From: CAZVXI01 sp964631295
GTDB taxonomy: Bacteria; Planctomycetota; Phycisphaerae; Phycisphaerales; SM1A02
Reading direction: 5' to 3'
DNA: 37,453 bases
Assembly: GCA_964631295.1 (NCBI GenBank)
Contig: CAZVXI010000010.1
Location: forward strand, 1-37,453
This document shows positions 16,047 to 25,296 of this stretch, in pieces; the stretch's first letter is position 1; every line of letters begins with the position of its first letter. The notes under the pieces were generated by a model, which worked only from the letters and a program-made list of their open reading frames with translations, was not told the DNA's origin and did not search any database. The position numbers were made by a program, and so were the translations under genes.

Positions 16047-17927
16047 GTGGCGAATCGCAGCAGTAACGATGATGTTCAAAGAGTTCGGGACGCCACCGAT
16101 CTCGTATCGCTCATCGGCGAGCATGTTGCGCTGAGGCAGCGAGGCCGCGAGTTTGTCGGCCTCTGCCCGTTCCACGATGACTCCAATCCATCGTTCTCCG
16201 TCGTCGTGCACAAAGGCAACCCGTTCTACAAGTGTCACGCGTGCGGCGCCGCCGGCGATTGCTTCAACTTCGTGATGGACTATCACAAGATGGAGTTCGG
16301 CGTGGCGCTGCGGCATCTCGCGGAGCGCGCGGGCATCGAACTGCAACAGCGAAGTTCTGCATCAAATGATCCTGCCAGTTCGCCCCGGGCTGCCCTCCTG
16401 GAAGCAAACGCGATCGCCGAGCGCTATTTCCAGCAGACGCTTCAGTCGCAATCCGCGGCAGCGGCTCGTGCCGAACTCGCGCGGCGCGGCTACAGCACTG
16501 TTGTTGTCGATGCGTTTCATATCGGCGCTGCTCCGCAAGGCTGGGATGGCCTTCTCAACTTCGTCTCGCATCGCAACGAGGACCCGCGGGCGTTCGCGAA
16601 CGCCGGACTGCTCAGGCAACGCAATCAGGGATCAGGATTCTACGACAGTTTCCGCAACCGCCTGATCTTCCCGATTCATGACGAACTCGGCAGGCCGATT
16701 GCATTCGGGGGCCGACGGCTCGATCCGGATGAAGAGCCGAAGTATCTGAACAGTTCCGAATCCGCTGTATTTGATAAGTCGAGCACGCTTTATGCACTTG
16801 CGCAGGCAAAGCGTGCGATCATCGACTCGGGCAGCGCGATCGTCACGGAAGGGTACACCGACGTCATTACCTGCCATCAGCATGGGTTTACGAACGTCGT
16901 AGCAACGCTCGGCACCGCGCTCACGCCGAACCATGCACGCGTGCTCAGTCGATTATGTGATACGGTCGTACTGCTCTTTGATGGCGATGCAGCAGGCCAG
17001 AAAGCTGCGGACCGCGCGATCGAAGTATTCTTTTCCAGCAGGCTGGACGTGCGCATCTGCGTGCTGCCCGAGGGGCTCGATCCCGACGAGCTGCTGCGCC
17101 AACCCGATGGCGCTGAACGATTCCGGCAGTGCATCGCCGACGCCGAGGATGCCCTGACCTATAAGATTGCTCGCGTGCGCGATGAACTTCGAGATATCTC
17201 GTCGCTGTCAGCCCGGCAGAATCGCATCGACCGGGTCATCAATGACCTCGCGCGCATTGGCTTCGGATCAATCCAGGGTGTCCGCAAGGCGATGGTTGTG
17301 CAGCAGATTGCAGAAATCCTGCACGTTTCGGCTGATGACATTACACAAGCTCTTGCGAAGGCAACGCATCGCTCGACCGCCAGCAGACCAAGCGCTTCAT
17401 CAGAGGGTTACCCGAGCGCCGATACGCCGCTTGGCGCACGAGAGCGTGCGGAGCGCGAGTTGATCGGCATGATCGTTTCAGAGCCGGAGTTGCTGGAAGA
17501 GCAGATCGACCTTGAAGGTACCAACGGCGGGGTCGTCGCAGACTTCATCACATCACTGAACTTCGCTGACGACACGTGCCGCGCGATCATCGACCGAGTG
17601 CTCGCCCTGCGTGACGCTGGGGATGTTTCGACCTCGACAATCCTGCAGGAACTCGACCAGAAGCAGCGGGCAGTGGCGACAAGTTTCGTCGGGCGTGACG
17701 CTGAGCAGGAAGGCGCTACAGTAGTCGGCGATGACGGGGTCAGCCGAACCTGTGTCATACTCCATATGATGGCGCAGCGGGAGGCATTCGAGATGGAAGT
17801 GGCCGGTCTTCGCGGGTCGAACGAAGCGCTTTCGGGGGAAAAGATCAGCGCGCTTATCGCGCAACGGCGGCAGCAGGACTTTGTTGGAAACCGTATGCCG
17901 CGCGTGCGGTTGAATCGGGTGGAATGA
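16047..17927 (+). CDS. dnaG: DNA primase
   Basis: A 626-residue primase that lays RNA primers at replication forks. The N-terminal CHC2 zinc finger has C40, H43 (CPFHDDSNPSF), C63 and C66 (CHACGAAGD). The catalytic core includes IVTEGYTDVI and the TOPRIM acidic motif LFDGDAAGQ. The C-terminal helicase-interaction region is divergent. GTG at 16047 is chosen because the conserved N terminus (VQRVRDATDLVSLIGEHV) starts just after it and AGGG lies nine bases upstream; an ATG at 15969 would add 26 unrelated residues. The stop overlaps the rpoD start as ATGA, indicating translational coupling in a dnaG-rpoD unit. Confidence 0.95.
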   Translation: MANRSSNDDVQRVRDATDLVSLIGEHVALRQRGREFVGLCPFHDDSNPSFSVVVHKGNPFYKCHACGAAGDCFNFVMDYHKMEFGVALRHLAERAGIELQQRSSASNDPASSPRAALLEANAIAERYFQQTLQSQSAAAARAELARRGYSTVVVDAFHIGAAPQGWDGLLNFVSHRNEDPRAFANAGLLRQRNQGSGFYDSFRNRLIFPIHDELGRPIAFGGRRLDPDEEPKYLNSSESAVFDKSSTLYALAQAKRAIIDSGSAIVTEGYTDVITCHQHGFTNVVATLGTALTPNHARVLSRLCDTVVLLFDGDAAGQKAADRAIEVFFSSRLDVRICVLPEGLDPDELLRQPDGAERFRQCIADAEDALTYKIARVRDELRDISSLSARQNRIDRVINDLARIGFGSIQGVRKAMVVQQIAEILHVSADDITQALAKATHRSTASRPSASSEGYPSADTPLGARERAERELIGMIVSEPELLEEQIDLEGTNGGVVADFITSLNFADDTCRAIIDRVLALRDAGDVSTSTILQELDQKQRAVATSFVGRDAEQEGATVVGDDGVSRTCVILHMMAQREAFEMEVAGLRGSNEALSGEKISALIAQRRQQDFVGNRMPRVRLNRVE

Positions 17928-19771
17928 GCATGGAGTCAACGGCGGTGGGCATCAAGCTTCCAAGCATGCATCCAATTCTTCGCGAACTGCTCGACATGGG
18001 TCAGCAGCGCGGGTGGATCAGTTATGAGGAACTGAACACCGTCCTCCCTGACGAACTTGTCGATCAGGAAGTGCTGGATCAGTTGCTCGTGCTCATCGAC
18101 CGGCTCGGCGTGCGTTTCGTTGACTTCGAGACCGTGCGCATCGAGCGACTTGAAGAGTTCAAAGCGCCGCTGCAGACGAATCTCAAGTTCAAGCGCGATG
18201 ACCCGGAACGCCCCGGTCGAGCACCGAAGATCCACTTCGATGATGAAGATGAGGACGATGCGCACCGTGCGTCGATGCTCGACGATGATGATCTCGATGG
18301 CGGCGAGGAAGAGGAAGTTCTCGACGAAGCCGAAACGCAGGCAGTAATCGAGGAAGCCATCGCCGAGAGTGGGTCGAAGCGCATTGACGATCCCATCCGC
18401 ATGTACCTCACGCAGATGGGCACGATTCCCCTGCTCACGCGCGAAGAAGAAATCCGACTTGCGAAGAAGATCGAAAGCACTCGCATGATCTTCCGCCGGC
18501 GCGTGCTTGAATCCGACTATGCCGTGCAGCAATCGATTGAGACGCTGCGGCTTGTGCATGAAAGCAATCTTCCATTCGACCGCACGATGCGAATCTCGAC
18601 GGCAGAAGAAAACGCGAAGCAGAAGATAGCTGATCGCATTCCGATCAATGTGGCGACTGTGCAACGGCTTCTTGATCTCAACCGTGAGGACTGGCAGTCG
18701 ATGCAGGAAGACGGCGTGACCGCCAAGCAGAGGCGCACGATGATCGACCGCATCAATCGTCGCCGCCGAAAAATGGCGACGCTGCTGGAAGAGTGCTGTC
18801 TGAGAACCGCAAAGATCCAGCCGCTGCTGCGCAAACTGCAATCGATCAACAAGAAGATCAAGCAGATTCAGCACGACCTCGCCAAGGCCGAGCGGTATCC
18901 CAACCGATTCGACCCGGAAGACATCTTCGTGATGGAAGAAGAACTCGATGGCCTGCGTGGCCTCGTTCACGAAGATCCCGACGACCTCGACAAGCGCGTT
19001 ATTGCGCTCGAGCAGGTCTTCAACGAGTATGAGCAGGCCAAGCGTGATCTGTCAGGAGGAAACCTGCGCCTTGTCGTTTCGATCGCAAAGAAGTATCGCA
19101 ATCGCGGCCTGCCTTTCCTCGACATCATCCAGGAAGGCAACACCGGTCTGATGCGGGCGGTCGACAAATACGAGTACAAACGCGGTTACAAATTCTCGAC
19201 TTACGCAACATGGTGGATCCGCCAGGCAATCACCCGCGCGATTGCGGATCACGCACGTACGATTCGGGTTCCGGTGCACATGATCGAGACCATGAGCAAA
19301 CTGCGCACGATCCAGAAGCACCTGCTGCAGGAACTCGGCCGCGAACCGACGATTGAGGAGATTGCGGAACGCGCGAAGATGTCAGTCGAAGAAACCCGCC
19401 GCGTCATGAAGATATCCCGGCATCCGATTTCGCTCGACAGGCCCGTGGGCGAATCCGAAGACTCCCAGTTCGGCGACTTCATCGAAGATGATCGTCAGGA
19501 ATCCCCCTCCGACACCGCGACCAGCGACATGCTCCGACAGCGCATCAACGATGTGCTCAAAACACTCACCTACCGCGAACGCGAAATCCTCAAGCTGCGC
19601 TACGGCGTGGGGGATGGCTACACCTACACACTTGAAGAGGTTGGCCGCATTTTCAAGGTCACGCGTGAACGCGTCCGGCAGGTCGAATCAAAGGCGATCC
19701 GCAAGTTGCAGCATCCAGTCCGCAAGAGGCGCCTTTCCAATTTCCTCAATGGTATCAACGATGATGAGTGA
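17924..19771 (+). CDS. rpoD: RNA polymerase primary sigma factor (sigma-70)
   Basis: A 615-residue housekeeping sigma factor. It has region 1.1 at the N terminus, an acidic linker (about 105-145, rich in D and E), and region 1.2 (DDPIRMYLTQMGTIPLL). Region 2 is complete, with the core-binding and -10-recognising block (DIIQEGNTGLMRAVDKYEY and FSTYATWWIRQAITRAI). Region 3 follows, then region 4.2, whose helix-turn-helix is TLEEVGRIFKVTRERVRQVE. The ATG overlaps the dnaG stop; an ATG at 17930 is also possible and has GGTGGA at better spacing. A nested inverted repeat follows the stop. Confidence 0.97.
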   Translation: MSMESTAVGIKLPSMHPILRELLDMGQQRGWISYEELNTVLPDELVDQEVLDQLLVLIDRLGVRFVDFETVRIERLEEFKAPLQTNLKFKRDDPERPGRAPKIHFDDEDEDDAHRASMLDDDDLDGGEEEEVLDEAETQAVIEEAIAESGSKRIDDPIRMYLTQMGTIPLLTREEEIRLAKKIESTRMIFRRRVLESDYAVQQSIETLRLVHESNLPFDRTMRISTAEENAKQKIADRIPINVATVQRLLDLNREDWQSMQEDGVTAKQRRTMIDRINRRRRKMATLLEECCLRTAKIQPLLRKLQSINKKIKQIQHDLAKAERYPNRFDPEDIFVMEEELDGLRGLVHEDPDDLDKRVIALEQVFNEYEQAKRDLSGGNLRLVVSIAKKYRNRGLPFLDIIQEGNTGLMRAVDKYEYKRGYKFSTYATWWIRQAITRAIADHARTIRVPVHMIETMSKLRTIQKHLLQELGREPTIEEIAERAKMSVEETRRVMKISRHPISLDRPVGESEDSQFGDFIEDDRQESPSDTATSDMLRQRINDVLKTLTYREREILKLRYGVGDGYTYTLEEVGRIFKVTRERVRQVESKAIRKLQHPVRKRRLSNFLNGINDDE

Positions 19772-20018
19772 TGACTGCGGCCAGCGAAACGTTCTGCTGA
19801 ACGTACAGGACTGGCCGAACATCGGCCGCAGTTCGACACTCTCGCTCGACCCTACGCTGGCTCGAACCGAAGCGGACCTGGTTCAATACTGCAGAGAACG
19901 CTTCGGTGAAGGGAGATTGAGCGAAGTAGGCGAGAAGTCATACGAGTATCGTCGATCTCTGTCGCTGCCGAGTGGGATAAGGAAACTGATCGCTTTTCTG
20001 CTCAACAAGAGCTACTGA
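19764..20018 (+). CDS. Hypothetical 84-residue ORF overlapping the rpoD stop
   Basis: This ORF overlaps the last 8 bases of rpoD (ATGAGTGA) and runs 84 codons to TGA. Codon third positions in the first half are GC-rich like neighbouring genes, and the product is a basic-acidic mix with no recognisable domain or membrane segment. Against a real gene, a nested inverted repeat sits inside its first 70 bases, which may instead mean this is the rpoD 3' untranslated region. No family is recognised. Confidence 0.3.
   Translation: MSDDCGQRNVLLNVQDWPNIGRSSTLSLDPTLARTEADLVQYCRERFGEGRLSEVGEKSYEYRRSLSLPSGIRKLIAFLLNKSY
19775..19831 (+). other. Nested inverted repeat downstream of rpoD
   Basis: The inner hairpin is ACGTTC (19789-19794)-TGCT-GAACGT (19799-19804). 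The outer arms GGCCAG (19779-19784) and CTGGCC (19811-19816) surround it. An alternative outer pair, CTGCGGCC (19775-19782) with GGCCGCAG (19824-19831), is also possible. No T run follows, so it is not a classical terminator. It may stabilise or attenuate the rpoD transcript end, and lies between convergent transcription units. Confidence 0.6.
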
Positions 20019-20071
20019 TCGTGTTGAGCTGGCATGGGCAGGCATCTGTATAAAGCAGACTATACTCATGA

Positions 20072-23000
20072 CTACTTGGCAATCACCCCGGCGGCTGCCG
20101 GCGTCGTCACCGAGTTCTCGCGTTCGCTTGATCGTTTGAACCAGCCCCTCATGTCAATAACGACGCTCAGCAACATTGGCACGAGCACGATTGTGAAAAT
20201 CGTTGAGACGAGCAGGCCGCCAACGACGACGCTTCCGAGCCCACGGTAGAGTTCCGATCCGGCACCCGGCATCAGCACAAGCGGCGCCATACCACCGATT
20301 GACGTCATGGTGCTCATGAAGATCGGCCGCACGCGCGACTTGACCGACTCACTGATCGCCTTGCGTGGCGAGAGCGGGTCACCATCAAAGCCGGCCATGA
20401 AATGATTTGCCTGATGAACGATCAAAATCGCATTGTTAACGACAACGCCGATCAGGATGACAAAGCCGAGCATCGTGAGGACATCAAGTTTCTGCACTGG
20501 CATATAAGGGTCGCCAACGCTCCAAATGTACACGGCAAACAGTGCGAGAAATCCACCGAGCGTGGCCAAAGGCACACTGATCATGATGACAATCGGCTGC
20601 ACGAAACTCTGAAACAGCACACACATCAGCAGATATACAACCACCAGCGCCAGGAACAGCGAACTGGCAATCATGCTTACGAAACTTCCGTCGCCGAGCA
20701 GTGCCCGCTGAACATCTTCGAGTTTGCTCGCAGAACCAGCCATGGACACACGAATCGACGGTGAAATGACCCCCCGCTGCTTCAGATCGTCGACGATTCC
20801 TTCAAGTTTGCTGATCACCTGCTCGAGCGGTTGCTCTTCGCCCGGCGTCACCTGGAAGCTCACGGCGCGTTGCCGGGCGACACGGGCGATTTCCGAAGGC
20901 CCGCGCACATCGCTGATTTGCGCAATCGAGCTCAACGGAACGATCTGTCCACCGGGCGTCGCAACCGGCGTGTCGCCGAGTGAGTTCACAGATTCGCCGG
21001 TGATTGCATCGCGCGAGATGATCTTGAGGTCGATCGTCTCACCGCCGAGTTGGTATTCATCAACGATGGCGCCATCCCCACCTGCGCGCACAGCGAGTCC
21101 GATGTCGGTCGTCGTCAGCCCGAGTTCGCTGAGTCGCACGAGGTCCGGCTTCACGTGAAGTTCCGGCGTGGCCAGGTTGAAGTTGGATGGCTCCGGCTGG
21201 ACCTTCTGGTAACCGATGTCTGGATCACTGCCAAGCGTCTGGTATACGACGGAGGCAGCTGCAATCACGTCGTCGAGATCCGGACCGGAGAGTTGCAGTT
21301 TGATTGCTGAGCCGGTCGAGCCGCCAAGTCGAAACAGCGGCACTTGGAACGGGAACGCGATCACACCAGGCACTGCCTCGGCGCGCGTTGCGTGATTAAA
21401 GAGCGCAGGCACGTCAGCGATGCGCGTGGGATCATCCGACACACCTCCGTGGAAGAGAATGCTCCCAAAGTTGACCAGAAAATAGTTGTCGAGTGTCGGC
21501 GGTGTGATCATTTCCGGCGGTCCACCGCCCCACGACATCTTTGGAATCTGTGGCAGGTTCGCGATGGCCTGTTCGTATGCCTGCTGATCTTCGATGAGGT
21601 TACCAGCTTCCCAGAACGGCTTCACGGTTTCTTCGATGCGCGTCGCCATCAAATCAAAGTGCTCGATGTTGTATCCCGGCGGCGGAATGATCAGGCCGAA
21701 CACCAGGTTCCGATTCCCGACGGGAAGGTAGTCCGCGGGCGGCATGAGCACGATCGTCCCGATGACAGAGGCGACGGTCAGCACGGCAATGATTGCCAGC
21801 CGCGCGACCCAACTGCCTGTCAGCAGGTAGATCATCTTCCCCACGAACGTGGCCACGACGTGCTTTGATCTTCGCTTCTTCTGAGACAACGGCTTGAGCA
21901 GACGCGCACCGAGTGTCGGGATCAGCGTGATCGATACGAGCAGACTCAAGGTGACTGCAGCGCAGATTGCCAGTGCGATGTCGCGGAATAACTGCCCCGC
22001 CTCTTCTTCAACGAGCAGAATCGGAACGAAGACGGCAACTGTTGTGAGCGTTGACGCAAGCACGGCACCCCACACTTCGCGCGCGCCGTCGTAAGCAGCC
22101 TGCGTCGGCTTCTTTCCCAGCTCAAGGTGCCGATAGATATTCTCCAGAACCACAATCGCATTGTCCACGACCATACCGACGGCGAACGCCATTCCCGCAA
22201 GCGATATGACGTTGATGCTGCGCCCAAGCGCGACCATTGCTACCACTGCACCAATAATTGAGATCGGGATGGCCATTGCGATGATGCCCACACTTCGCAC
22301 TGACCGAAGGAACAAAATGAGCACGAAGATCGCCAATGTACCGCCGATCCAGATATTGCTGCGGACAAGTGCAATGGCATCATCAATGTAGCTCGTCTGA
22401 TCGTAAACCTGCCGCAGCGTGAGCTCTCCGTTGAGGCCGAGCCGTTTTGCCTCGGCATCGAGCAGTCCTCCCGGAGCATTGAGCGCATCAATCTGAGCAC
22501 GCAGACCGTCCATCACGCTCATGACGTTCGAGCCAATCTCGCCCTGTGCATTGATCGCGATGACCGACTGCCCCTTTGATCGAACGAAACTGGTCGGCTC
22601 GGCATACGCCAGTGTCACATCAGCAACATCGCGGACCAGCACCGTGCCGCGCTGGTCATCGACAACAACTGTGTCGCGGATTTCTGCAAGATTCTGGTAT
22701 TGCCCGACGGTGCGCAGGCGGATGTCGCGTTTGCCATCTGCGACCTGTCCTGCGGAGACATTCTGATTCGTGTCTTGAACGAGGCGGGCGAACTCGCTGG
22801 GCGTGATCCCGTATTGTGCGAGGCGTACCGGATCGACAATGATCTGAACTTCCAGCTCTCGACCGCCGAGGACATTGATCTCAGCCATGCCTTCAACGCG
22901 CTCGAGAATCGGCTCGATGCGATCAACGGCGAAGTCGCGCATCGTCCGGATATCGAACTCAGGATCTGTCGTGCCAAAAACGATCCACGCGATGTAGTCT

Positions 23001-23404
23001 CGATTCTCACGGTCTGTTGCTTCGATAATCGGTTCGTCAACGTTCTCCGGGTATTCTGGTACTTGTCGCAGCTTATCGCTGACTTCGCGCAGCGCTGCTT
23101 CCTTGTCGGTCCCTGTATTGAACTCAAGCCGAATCGTTCCGGTGCTCTGCGCTGAAGTACTGGTCATCTGACTCAGATTGCTGAGCCCGATGAGCCGCTC
23201 CTCCTGCTTGTCGACAAGGTTCTGTTCAACTTCCTGCGGGCTGGCGCCGATCCATGTTGTGGTCACCGTGACGACCGTGCTCTCGACGTTTGGTGTCAGA
23301 GAAATCGGAAGGCGAGTGAGTGATATGACGCCTGCGAGGAGAACGAGTATCACGCCGACTGCGACGGTGACGGGTTGGCGAATTGCCAGTGCAATCACGT
23401 TCAT
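20072..23404 (-). CDS. RND-family efflux pump inner-membrane subunit
   Basis: A 1110-residue transporter of the hydrophobe/amphiphile efflux type (AcrB-like). It has a first membrane helix at residues 12-30, a large periplasmic porter loop, a block of helices from about 340, a second periplasmic loop and a C-terminal helix block. In helix 4 the proton-relay motif reads GMVVDNAIVVLENI, with one Asp where AcrB has two. Helix 10 reads GVVVNNAILIV, with Asn where AcrB has Lys. This variant occurs in a subset of RND pumps. It uses the proton gradient to expel compounds; the substrate is unknown. The start overlaps the adaptor stop (ATGA) with GGAGG upstream. It ends in TAG. No outer-membrane TolC-like gene is nearby. 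Confidence 0.95.
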   Translation of the reverse strand: MNVIALAIRQPVTVAVGVILVLLAGVISLTRLPISLTPNVESTVVTVTTTWIGASPQEVEQNLVDKQEERLIGLSNLSQMTSTSAQSTGTIRLEFNTGTDKEAALREVSDKLRQVPEYPENVDEPIIEATDRENRDYIAWIVFGTTDPEFDIRTMRDFAVDRIEPILERVEGMAEINVLGGRELEVQIIVDPVRLAQYGITPSEFARLVQDTNQNVSAGQVADGKRDIRLRTVGQYQNLAEIRDTVVVDDQRGTVLVRDVADVTLAYAEPTSFVRSKGQSVIAINAQGEIGSNVMSVMDGLRAQIDALNAPGGLLDAEAKRLGLNGELTLRQVYDQTSYIDDAIALVRSNIWIGGTLAIFVLILFLRSVRSVGIIAMAIPISIIGAVVAMVALGRSINVISLAGMAFAVGMVVDNAIVVLENIYRHLELGKKPTQAAYDGAREVWGAVLASTLTTVAVFVPILLVEEEAGQLFRDIALAICAAVTLSLLVSITLIPTLGARLLKPLSQKKRRSKHVVATFVGKMIYLLTGSWVARLAIIAVLTVASVIGTIVLMPPADYLPVGNRNLVFGLIIPPPGYNIEHFDLMATRIEETVKPFWEAGNLIEDQQAYEQAIANLPQIPKMSWGGGPPEMITPPTLDNYFLVNFGSILFHGGVSDDPTRIADVPALFNHATRAEAVPGVIAFPFQVPLFRLGGSTGSAIKLQLSGPDLDDVIAAASVVYQTLGSDPDIGYQKVQPEPSNFNLATPELHVKPDLVRLSELGLTTTDIGLAVRAGGDGAIVDEYQLGGETIDLKIISRDAITGESVNSLGDTPVATPGGQIVPLSSIAQISDVRGPSEIARVARQRAVSFQVTPGEEQPLEQVISKLEGIVDDLKQRGVISPSIRVSMAGSASKLEDVQRALLGDGSFVSMIASSLFLALVVVYLLMCVLFQSFVQPIVIMISVPLATLGGFLALFAVYIWSVGDPYMPVQKLDVLTMLGFVILIGVVVNNAILIVHQANHFMAGFDGDPLSPRKAISESVKSRVRPIFMSTMTSIGGMAPLVLMPGAGSELYRGLGSVVVGGLLVSTIFTIVLVPMLLSVVIDMRGWFKRSSERENSVTTPAAAGVIAK

Positions 23405-24567
23405 GAGCCTGCCTCCCCTATCTGTTGCTCATCGTTGCGCGTGGGCGAGATCGGAGCCATCGGGAACAGTCGTTCGTTGCCTTCGATCACAACAAGATCA
23501 CCCTCCTGCAACACGCCGGCTTCAACCGCCATGAATTGACCAACCGGAAAGAGTACGCGCACCTGTTGCGGTACGGCCTGCGGTGGTCCGTCACCCATTG
23601 TTCGCGCGACAAATACGAACGGCCCGGCATCATTGCGGAGGATTGCATCGCGATGCACGAGCACGCGCAACTCGCCCGAGTCGGTCGGCACCCATGCTCG
23701 CAGGGACATGCCCGGGGCGAGCGCATCACCACTGTTCTCGAGCGTCGCAACGACGTGGAACGATCGGGTTCCTGGAGCGATATCCGGGACGATGCGCAAG
23801 TTGGTGGATGTGAACATTTCATCGGCGCGGCCGGCAACCTCAATCTGAACTTCGGCAGCATTCTGCACGGCTCGCAGATGTCGCTCGGGTACCTTTATCC
23901 ATGCCTCAATGCTGCCGGTGGAGAGCAACTCAACGACGGGGTCACCTTCGCCGATCCACTCCCCAGTCTCGATCACCGTGCTGACCACGACGCCGTCAAA
24001 CGGTGCCCGAATCACTGCATCCGCCAGACGCGTCTCGACAAGAGCGATTCGGGCGGCAAGAACATCGGTCTGACGCTCGGCTTGAAGGAGCCGTGCTTCA
24101 GCAACGGCCACCGCAGACTCGGCATCGCGTATCTCACGCGGATTGGCCGCGCCGCGCTCGAAAGACGTTCGCACGAGTTCCAGATCACGGTTGAACTCAT
24201 CGCACTCGGCTGCGCGTTCTGCGATCGTGGCCCGGTTCACCGCAAGATCAGCTTCAAGTTCCCGCTTGCTCAGCTCGAGCCGGCGCGTATCGAGCCTTGC
24301 GATGATGTCGCTGCGCTTGACATGCTGCCCCTCTTGTACGGGAAGGTCCAGCACAAGGCCGGACTCGCGCGAAGCGACGCGCGACCTGCGGACCGCAACG
24401 AGTTCGCCAGTAACCATTCGCTTCTCGACAATATCGCGCACTTCGACTGCGGCCACGCGAACGGCGGTCGGTGGCCTGCCCTGAGCGGAAGCGTTCCCTG
24501 TCATCCCGAAGATCATCAGCAACGTGCATAGTGTTGTTGCGGTGCTGTGTGTGTGTGGACGCCTCAT
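23401..24567 (-). CDS. RND efflux periplasmic adaptor (membrane fusion protein)
   Basis: A 388-residue HlyD/AcrA-type adaptor that links an inner-membrane RND pump to an outer-membrane channel. It has an N-terminal signal peptide (LCTLLMIFGMTGNASA). The first lipoyl half follows (SRESGLVLDLPVQEGQHVKR), then an alpha-helical hairpin with coiled-coil character (about 105-190), the second lipoyl half (IRAPFDGVVVSTVIETGEWI), and beta-barrel and membrane-proximal domains. ATG 24567 is chosen because it overlaps the TetR stop as ATGA and has GGGAGG upstream; a reading from 24633 adds 22 unrelated residues. The next gene, the pump, starts by a second ATGA overlap. Confidence 0.95.
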   Translation of the reverse strand: MRRPHTHSTATTLCTLLMIFGMTGNASAQGRPPTAVRVAAVEVRDIVEKRMVTGELVAVRRSRVASRESGLVLDLPVQEGQHVKRSDIIARLDTRRLELSKRELEADLAVNRATIAERAAECDEFNRDLELVRTSFERGAANPREIRDAESAVAVAEARLLQAERQTDVLAARIALVETRLADAVIRAPFDGVVVSTVIETGEWIGEGDPVVELLSTGSIEAWIKVPERHLRAVQNAAEVQIEVAGRADEMFTSTNLRIVPDIAPGTRSFHVVATLENSGDALAPGMSLRAWVPTDSGELRVLVHRDAILRNDAGPFVFVARTMGDGPPQAVPQQVRVLFPVGQFMAVEAGVLQEGDLVVIEGNERLFPMAPISPTRNDEQQIGEAGS

Positions 24568-25247
24568 GATGATGCGACCTCCCGTGAGTGTGTTGGTGAG
24601 GCCCACGCCTCGTCGATTTCCGATGCAGTGCATCCGAGCGCCGCGAGTGAGAATCGCGCGATGTGCCTGCCGATCTGGTGGTGCGTTTCCGTCGCAGCGA
24701 TCGAGCCGAGGCTGAGCCGTTCGATCACAGGCCGCAGCATGACATAGTGCAGAATCTGCCCCAGCACACTGTGTGCAGTGAACAGCAACTGCTCATCTGA
24801 TGCGTTCGAAATAATCGCACGCAAGGTTTGCATGAGCATCTGTTCCTGTGGACGCAGATAGTCGTTGACAACCGAGTCGATCGCAGCGCTTGGCCCGGCT
24901 GCCTCATGCATGATGAGCCGACATGCAGGGCTGGGCTCGCCATCAAGCACACGATCAGTAAACTCGCAAATGAAATGTGCAAGCATGGCGATTGCTTCGC
25001 CGCGCGTCTGCGGTGTTGTCTCAAGCATCCGCCATGCAGACGCAGATTCCCGACGTTGCATCGCTCGTTGCACCGTGTGCAGATACAACTCGGCTTTCGA
25101 TCCGAAGTGGTAACTCACGGCGGCGATGTTCGCGCTCGCGGCGTCGGCGATCTCGCGCACGCTGACAGCGGAGTAACCTCGCCGAGCAAAGAGCTCTTCC
25201 GCGGCATCGAGCAGCGCGTCGTGTGTGGATGGCGCGACCTTGCCCAT
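24564..25247 (-). CDS. TetR-family transcriptional regulator, CecR-like
   Basis: A 227-residue regulator with an N-terminal helix-turn-helix: LLDAAEELFARRGYSAVSVR, then IADAASANIAAVSYHFGSK (about residues 12-50). The C-terminal ligand domain contains CRLIMHEAAGPSAAID and LRPQEQMLM, resembling the CecR/YbiH (DUF1956) subgroup, whose members often control adjacent efflux genes. It heads a three-gene unit with the adaptor and RND pump, all joined by ATGA overlaps, so autoregulation is likely. ATG 25247 is chosen over GTG 25256; neither has a ribosome binding site, and the nearest -10 would place the transcript start almost at the ATG. A palindrome at 25280-25295 is the likely operator. Confidence 0.93.
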   Translation of the reverse strand: MGKVAPSTHDALLDAAEELFARRGYSAVSVREIADAASANIAAVSYHFGSKAELYLHTVQRAMQRRESASAWRMLETTPQTRGEAIAMLAHFICEFTDRVLDGEPSPACRLIMHEAAGPSAAIDSVVNDYLRPQEQMLMQTLRAIISNASDEQLLFTAHSVLGQILHYVMLRPVIERLSLGSIAATETHHQIGRHIARFSLAALGCTASEIDEAWASPTHSREVASS

Positions 25248-25254
25248 GGCGGTC

Positions 25255-25295
25255 ACTGTAGATCACCGGCCGAGTTCGATCAAACGAACGTTTGA
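25255..25295 (-). promoter_or_regulatory. Candidate promoter and TetR operator of the efflux operon
   Basis: A perfect 16-bp palindrome, TCAAACG-AA-CGTTTGA, occupies 25280-25295. On the minus strand TTGATC (25278-25283) overlaps one arm and serves as a possible -35. A 17-base spacer leads to TACAGT (25255-25260). A repressor bound to the palindrome would block RNA polymerase. It lies one base beyond the stop of the last SUF gene. Confidence 0.7.
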
Positions 25296-25296
25296 A

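Noticed and set aside
23425..24531. Plus-strand ORF of 368 codons
   Set aside because: It is antisense to the RND adaptor, with His- and Cys-rich shadow composition.
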